NCBI GenBank assembly: GCA_031278025.1
Contig: JAITLF010000034.1
Location: 1 to 9,003, forward strand
DNA: 9,003 nt
Source: Treponema sp.
Lineage (GTDB): Bacteria > Spirochaetota > Spirochaetia > Treponematales > Breznakiellaceae
Reading direction: 5' to 3'
The notes beneath the pieces were generated by a model. The model searched no databases and was not told the origin of the DNA. It saw only the letters and a list, made by a program, of their open reading frames with translations. This document shows, in pieces, positions 6,395 through 9,003 of the stretch. The translations under genes and the position numbers were made by a program. Within the stretch, counting starts at the first letter, position 1, and each line of letters starts with the position of its first letter.

Positions 6395-6658
6395 ATCGAA
6401 AAACAAAGGGATCCCCCGAATTGTTGCTTCCGGTCAGGGTTGGGAGGCAGAGCGGATCATCGCGCTGGCGTGGGAGGCGGGGGTTGCTGTCGTAGAGGAC
6501 CCCGGGATATGGAAAATAGCATCGGCTATCGGGTATAACCCGGAAGTGCGGCGGCGCTGACGGCCGGTCATAGGGCGGGAGACTATGTGCCCCGGTGGTG
6601 CTGGGAAGCGGTGACAAAAATACTGGCGTTTGTATTCACAAAGGAAGATTTTGGATGA
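6395..6658 (+). pseudogene. FlhB C-terminal-domain homologue (FlhX type), broken
   Basis: The readable protein begins K-N-K-G-I-P-R-I-V-A-S-G-Q-G and continues A-E-R-I-I-A-L-A-W-E-A-G-V-A-V-V-E-D-P. This matches the cytoplasmic domain of the flagellar export gate protein FlhB after its NPTH cleavage point. It ends G-D-Y-V-P-R-W-C-W-E-A-V in another frame, closing with TGA at 6656-6658. Small stand-alone proteins of this kind (FlhX) can act with FlhB in substrate switching. Two lesions are visible. A good GAGGAGG site (6382-6388) is followed by ATCG where ATG would be expected. A 38-nt palindromic segment after V-V-E-D-P shifts the frame and leads to TGA at 6558-6560. Removing exactly 38 nt restores D-P-G-S-A-A-A-L-T-A-G-H-R-A-G-D-Y. 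The 3' end overlaps the HD-GYP start (ATGA). Confidence 0.7.
6502..6543. repeat. Small imperfect palindrome inserted in the FlhX-type gene
   Basis: The two halves are symmetric. Outer arms are CCGGG (6502-6506) and CCCGG (6539-6543). A TAT:ATA match lies inside these, then a 4-nt by 4-nt unpaired stretch. Inner arms are ATAGC (6516-6520) and GCTAT (6525-6529) around loop ATCG. The copies CCCGG at 6501-6505 and 6539-6543 are direct repeats 38 nt apart, like a duplicated target. I see no second copy in the window. It resembles a miniature palindromic element that entered the gene. Confidence 0.5.
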
Positions 6659-7881
6659 AGGTCCCGGTTAACACCCTGCGGGCAGGTCTTGTATTTTCAA
6701 AACCTGGCTACATTGATGATGATAATTTTTTTGTACCTGCGGGGATTGAAATGCGGGAAAAGGACATCGAACAGCTCCATTCTTGGCATATAGAATCGGT
6801 TGAAACCGATGGGGCCATCATGAGCATGTCTCCGGGAGTGGTTCCCGATCCCAATGAAGCGATTGCGGAACAGGATGTGGGGCAGGCGGATGACGGAAGG
6901 TCCTCTGAACAGGATGCGGCGGAACAGGCGGAAGAAGCGGTGCTAATGGGCAGGATACTCCCCGATGATCAGCAGATCGACCTGATTTTCTGGAATTATC
7001 TGGATATCATCAAAGGAATTGATGCGTTTTTTGTCGGTATAGCTTCCGGCGCGATTCCGGATGCTCGGATTGTTACCATCCTAACGGAAGAGATGATCCA
7101 GACTATACGGGCGAACCGGATCACCACCATAGGATTTATTCTGGGGAGCGAAACGCCAAACCGCAGGCTGGCCAAAAATTTTATAAACACCGCCATACTT
7201 TCGGCCCTGATAGCGGAGGAGTTTGGGTATTCTGAACAGAATCTGCGGCAGCTTATTACCGGCGCTTTGCTGCATGATGTGTGGATGTTTCGGCTGCCTC
7301 GGGAGATCCTCGATAAGCGCGGGCACTTTTCCCCCGATGAAACCCGGCAGATGCAGATCCATCCCTTCTATTCCTACGATGTCGTCTATAAGGAACACGA
7401 ATTTCCCGAAAAGGTGGGGTGTATTGTCATACAGCACCATGAATACTGGAATGGGGAGGGGTATCCCCGTCATTTTCGGCGGCAGGAGATCGTCATAGGT
7501 GTGCGTATCGTATCGGTGGCGGATGCCCTTGAAGACATGGTGAGCGAAAAGCCCTACCGGAATTCCATGATAGGGTACCAGGCCTTGAAGAACATTCTTT
7601 CCGACAATTCCCGCCGGTTTGATCCGGATGTACTTAAGACTTTTGTCTGAATCATGGGAATTTATCCCATAGGGTCGGTCATACGACTGAATACCGGCGC
7701 TGAGGCGCGGGTTACCGATGTCAGGAAGAAAACTCCCCTGCGGCCTAAGATACGGATTCTCATTGATGAAAGAGGCACGGCGATTCAGTCTCAAGAAGGG
7801 AACGTCATCGACCTCCTCAGGGAGAAGAACCTTTTTATCACCAGGGCGCTCAATCACCGGGATTACGCGAAACGGGCATGA
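6655..7881 (+). pseudogene. HD-GYP domain protein with an in-frame TGA
   Basis: HD-GYP proteins are cyclic di-GMP phosphodiesterases. The ATG at 6655 overlaps the previous stop and has AAGGAAG upstream. The N-terminal part (1-55; V-N-T-L-R-A-G-L-V-F) matches the DUF3391-type lead domain. The catalytic domain has H-D (207-208), H-P-F-Y-S-Y-D, H-H-E (261-263), N-G-E-G-Y-P (266-271) and V-A-D-A-L-E-D-M, so most metal ligands are present. However, the usual H-D-I/V-G-K/M reads H-D-V-W-M. TGA at 7648-7650 (codon 332) is followed in the same frame by I-M-G-I-Y-P-I-G-S-V, then P-L-R-P-K-I-R-I-L-I-D and more, to TGA 7879-7881. This is the standard C-terminal tail of the family, so the stop is a nonsense mutation, perhaps CGA to TGA. 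A 331-residue truncated protein might still be made, and the tail could start separately at ATG 7654. Confidence 0.8.
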
Positions 7882-8222
7882 ACAAGGGCCGGGAAGGCGA
7901 AAACAGGGCCGTAGCCGAACTGGAAGCGGCGGGAATGCGGATCATCGCTCGCAACGTCCGTTCTCCAGCAGGGGAAGTCGATCTTATCGCGGTGGACGGA
8001 GATACGCTGGTATTCATTGAAGTAAAAGCTTGGTCTGTATATGGGATCGAAAACCTGTCCTATGGGATAGATGGGAAAAAGCAGCGGAGGATCATAGAAA
8101 CCGCTAAGTATTTTCTTTCCGTTCATCGAGAATATAATAGTATGGCTGTTCGTTTTGATGTCATTTTTATCGGTCCCGAAAAAGTAATCCACCTTGAATC
8201 GGCGTTTACGGAGTGCGTATGA
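7878..8222 (+). CDS. yraN: UPF0102 nuclease-fold protein YraN
   Basis: A 114-residue member of the YraN/UPF0102 family, which has a restriction-endonuclease-like PD-(D/E)xK fold and is thought to act on nucleic acids, though its role is not settled. Near the N-terminus G-R-E-G-E-N-R-A-V is followed by I-I-A-R-N-V-R, then G-E-V-D-L-I-A (catalytic Asp) and L-V-F-I-E-V-K (the E-x-K pair). The spacing and length are normal. The ATG at 7878 overlaps the preceding stop by 4 nt (ATGA), so translation is coupled to the end of the HD-GYP frame. Its TGA in turn overlaps the ATG at 8219. The gene appears intact even though the gene upstream is damaged. Confidence 0.92.
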   Translation: MNKGREGENRAVAELEAAGMRIIARNVRSPAGEVDLIAVDGDTLVFIEVKAWSVYGIENLSYGIDGKKQRRIIETAKYFLSVHREYNSMAVRFDVIFIGPEKVIHLESAFTECV

Positions 8223-8245
8223 TCGGAATCGAACAAGAGGACCGG

Positions 8246-8407
8246 ATGTCTCATTCCAGAATTGAACTTCTCCGTAAAAAGCTCGATAATGAAGCGTATC
8301 TCAACGAAGCTATTCAGAGAATTGCCCTGGTTCTATGCAATGAGTTTTTGGATATTTCTCAAGAAGGAGGTGTGATTCATGGGCGGCAGTGGAAAAGACG
8401 GAAATAA
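8246..8407 (+). CDS. Short conserved-looking hypothetical protein
   Basis: A 53-residue product (M-S-H-S-R-I-E-L-L-R-K-K-L) continuing N-E-A-Y-L-N-E-A-I-Q-R-I-A-L-V-L, mostly helical with a basic end. I do not recognise a named family; I recall similar short genes after yraN in Treponema. The ATG at 8246 is preferred because AGAGGA lies about 6 nt upstream. ATG at 8219 (GGAG 5 nt upstream, overlapping the yraN stop as ATGA) would add nine residues and is a serious alternative. The 3' end overlaps the next gene by 29 nt, and that gene's ribosome site lies inside this one, so the two are likely co-translated. Confidence 0.6.
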   Translation: MSHSRIELLRKKLDNEAYLNEAIQRIALVLCNEFLDISQEGGVIHGRQWKRRK

Positions 8408-8876
8408 CCAGCGAAAACCTTTCAAGCGCCGGGATAGAGGCGGCAATGGCTGGCAGAATAATCAACAGAACCAAAGTAAGAAAAAAGGGGGGGGGGCTTA
8501 TCATGCTGAGAAAAAACGAGGAGCCTTGTATGACCGGCCTAAATGGACTGCGGTAAAATTGCCTGTAGCCCCGCTTCCTATGCCGGATTGTTCTATTTGC
8601 GGGAAACCTATCAAAGATATCGCTTCCGCAGTAACGGATAGAATTACCAGGAGTCCGGCGCATTTTGACTGTATTGTTTCACAAATCGCGGAAAATGAAA
8701 AAATCGAAAAAGGGGATACGGTTACCTATCTAGGGGGAGGCCGGTTCGGAGTTGTTTATTTCGCTAATCCTCATGATATCCGAAACTTCAAAGTAAAAAA
8801 AATCATTGAGTGGGAAGATAAGGGGAATCGGGCTGAATGGAGGCAGACTGTGGCGGATCATTTTTCCTTGACGTAA
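8379..8876 (+). CDS. Hypothetical protein with Cys motif and a ten-G tract
   Basis: A 165-residue protein of unknown function. It has an excellent ribosome site (AAGGAGGTG) 6 nt before the ATG. Residues 1-50 are Gly-, Asn-, Gln-, Lys- and Arg-rich and probably disordered, fit for nucleic-acid contact. Residues about 70-95 hold C-S-I-C-G-K-P-I and, some 20 residues on, H-F-D-C: a C-x-x-C...H-x-x-C arrangement that could bind zinc. The C-terminal part (T-V-T-Y-L-G-G-G-R-F-G-V-V-Y-F) looks like a compact beta domain. The A6-G10 run at 8481-8496 encodes K-K-G-G-G and could switch the gene off by slippage. No membrane segment or signal peptide is visible. The gene is in frame as given. Confidence 0.75.
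   Translation: MGGSGKDGNNQRKPFKRRDRGGNGWQNNQQNQSKKKGGGAYHAEKKRGALYDRPKWTAVKLPVAPLPMPDCSICGKPIKDIASAVTDRITRSPAHFDCIVSQIAENEKIEKGDTVTYLGGGRFGVVYFANPHDIRNFKVKKIIEWEDKGNRAEWRQTVADHFSLT
8481..8496. repeat. A6-G10 homopolymer tract inside a coding sequence
   Basis: Six A (8481-8486) followed by ten G (8487-8496). Long G runs slip during replication, and in Treponema pallidum poly-G length changes alter expression of some genes. With nine G the frame would stop at TAA after about 20 more codons; with eleven it would reach TGA within about five. Confidence 0.85.
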
Positions 8877-8877
8877 T

Positions 8878-9003
8878 ATGACAGATAATAAAGAAGATTT
8901 TTTATCGAATCCGGCTATAATCGCGAACTATTCTCTCCTTCAGAGTATAGGGATATTCACCTATATTAATGATCTGAATCAGGAGATTCGTCATTTTAAG
9001 GAT
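8878..9003 (+). CDS. Start of an unrecognised gene, cut by the window end
   Basis: An open frame of 42 codons from ATG 8878 to the last base, one base after the TAA of the preceding gene. It starts M-T-D-N-K-E-D-F-L-S-N-P, then reads S-L-L-Q-S-I-G-I-F-T-Y-I-N-D-L-N-Q-E-I-R, with alternating hydrophobic residues suggesting helices. There is no clear ribosome site; the tight spacing suggests coupling to the gene before. I do not recognise a family, and too little is visible to suggest a function. Confidence 0.55.
   Translation, partial: MTDNKEDFLSNPAIIANYSLLQSIGIFTYINDLNQEIRHFKD

Noticed and set aside
6595..6654. An upstream GTG start for the HD-GYP protein, adding 20 residues
   Set aside because: The extension overlaps the conserved end of the FlhX-type frame. 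ATG at 6655 has a ribosome site, an ATGA overlap and the normal family N-terminus.
5377..7881. A recoded genetic code in which TAG or TGA is read as an amino acid
   Set aside because: TGA and TAA end the intact genes khpA, trmD, yraN and others at normal lengths, and the lesions differ in type (TAG, TGA, insertions).
1..9003. CRISPR arrays, tRNA or rRNA genes, attachment sites
   Set aside because: I saw no regularly spaced repeats, cloverleaf-type sequence, rRNA motifs or paired att-like direct repeats.

Overview
The window looks like a chromosomal segment of a Treponema-type spirochaete. The order rpsP - KH-domain gene - rimM - trmD - rplS - (FliK-like gene) - flhB-C-terminal-like gene - HD-GYP gene - yraN - two small hypothetical genes agrees with what I recall of Treponema genomes. 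I could not run a search, so the genus is an inference. Base composition is mixed, about half GC by eye, with an AT-rich patch near 560-760.

Left part (1-2980): a graveyard of mobile DNA. On the + strand it opens with the C-terminal end of a REP-associated tyrosine (Y1/IS200-like) transposase. Next comes an internally deleted IS982-like element (about 341-595) with recognisable terminal inverted repeats, and then what looks like one end of an IS3-family element (about 599-709). That end cuts off a minus-strand phage gene four codons after its start. Still on the minus strand, a two-gene prophage scrap follows: a lambda-type portal gene (966-2626, frameshifted near its 3' end) and a small coiled-coil protein (758-973). 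The scrap is cut on its other side by a + strand IS1182-like transposase remnant (2676-2882).

Middle part (2980-5371): a terminator-like hairpin and a plausible promoter precede an intact, tightly packed translation operon on the + strand: S16, the KhpA RNA-binding protein, the 16S maturation factor RimM, the tRNA m1G37 methyltransferase TrmD, and L19. A very GC-rich hairpin lies between rpsP and khpA.

Right part (5377-9003): the same transcription unit continues, but three successive genes are damaged. The FliK-like gene has an in-frame TAG. The small FlhB-C-terminal (FlhX-type) gene has lost its start codon and carries a 38-nt palindromic insertion. The HD-GYP gene has an in-frame TGA before its conserved C-terminal domain. 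FliK and FlhB cooperate in flagellar export switching and HD-GYP proteins degrade cyclic di-GMP, so the damage is concentrated in motility and signalling functions while neighbouring housekeeping genes (yraN and the translation genes) are intact. After yraN come a short hypothetical gene, a gene with a ten-G tract inside its coding sequence (possible phase variation), and the start of an unrecognised gene.

Overall reading (inference): a spirochaete genome undergoing erosion, perhaps host-associated and losing motility, with insertion-sequence relics and local gene decay. Sequencing or assembly error is the main alternative for the single-base lesions. It does not explain the 38-nt palindrome.
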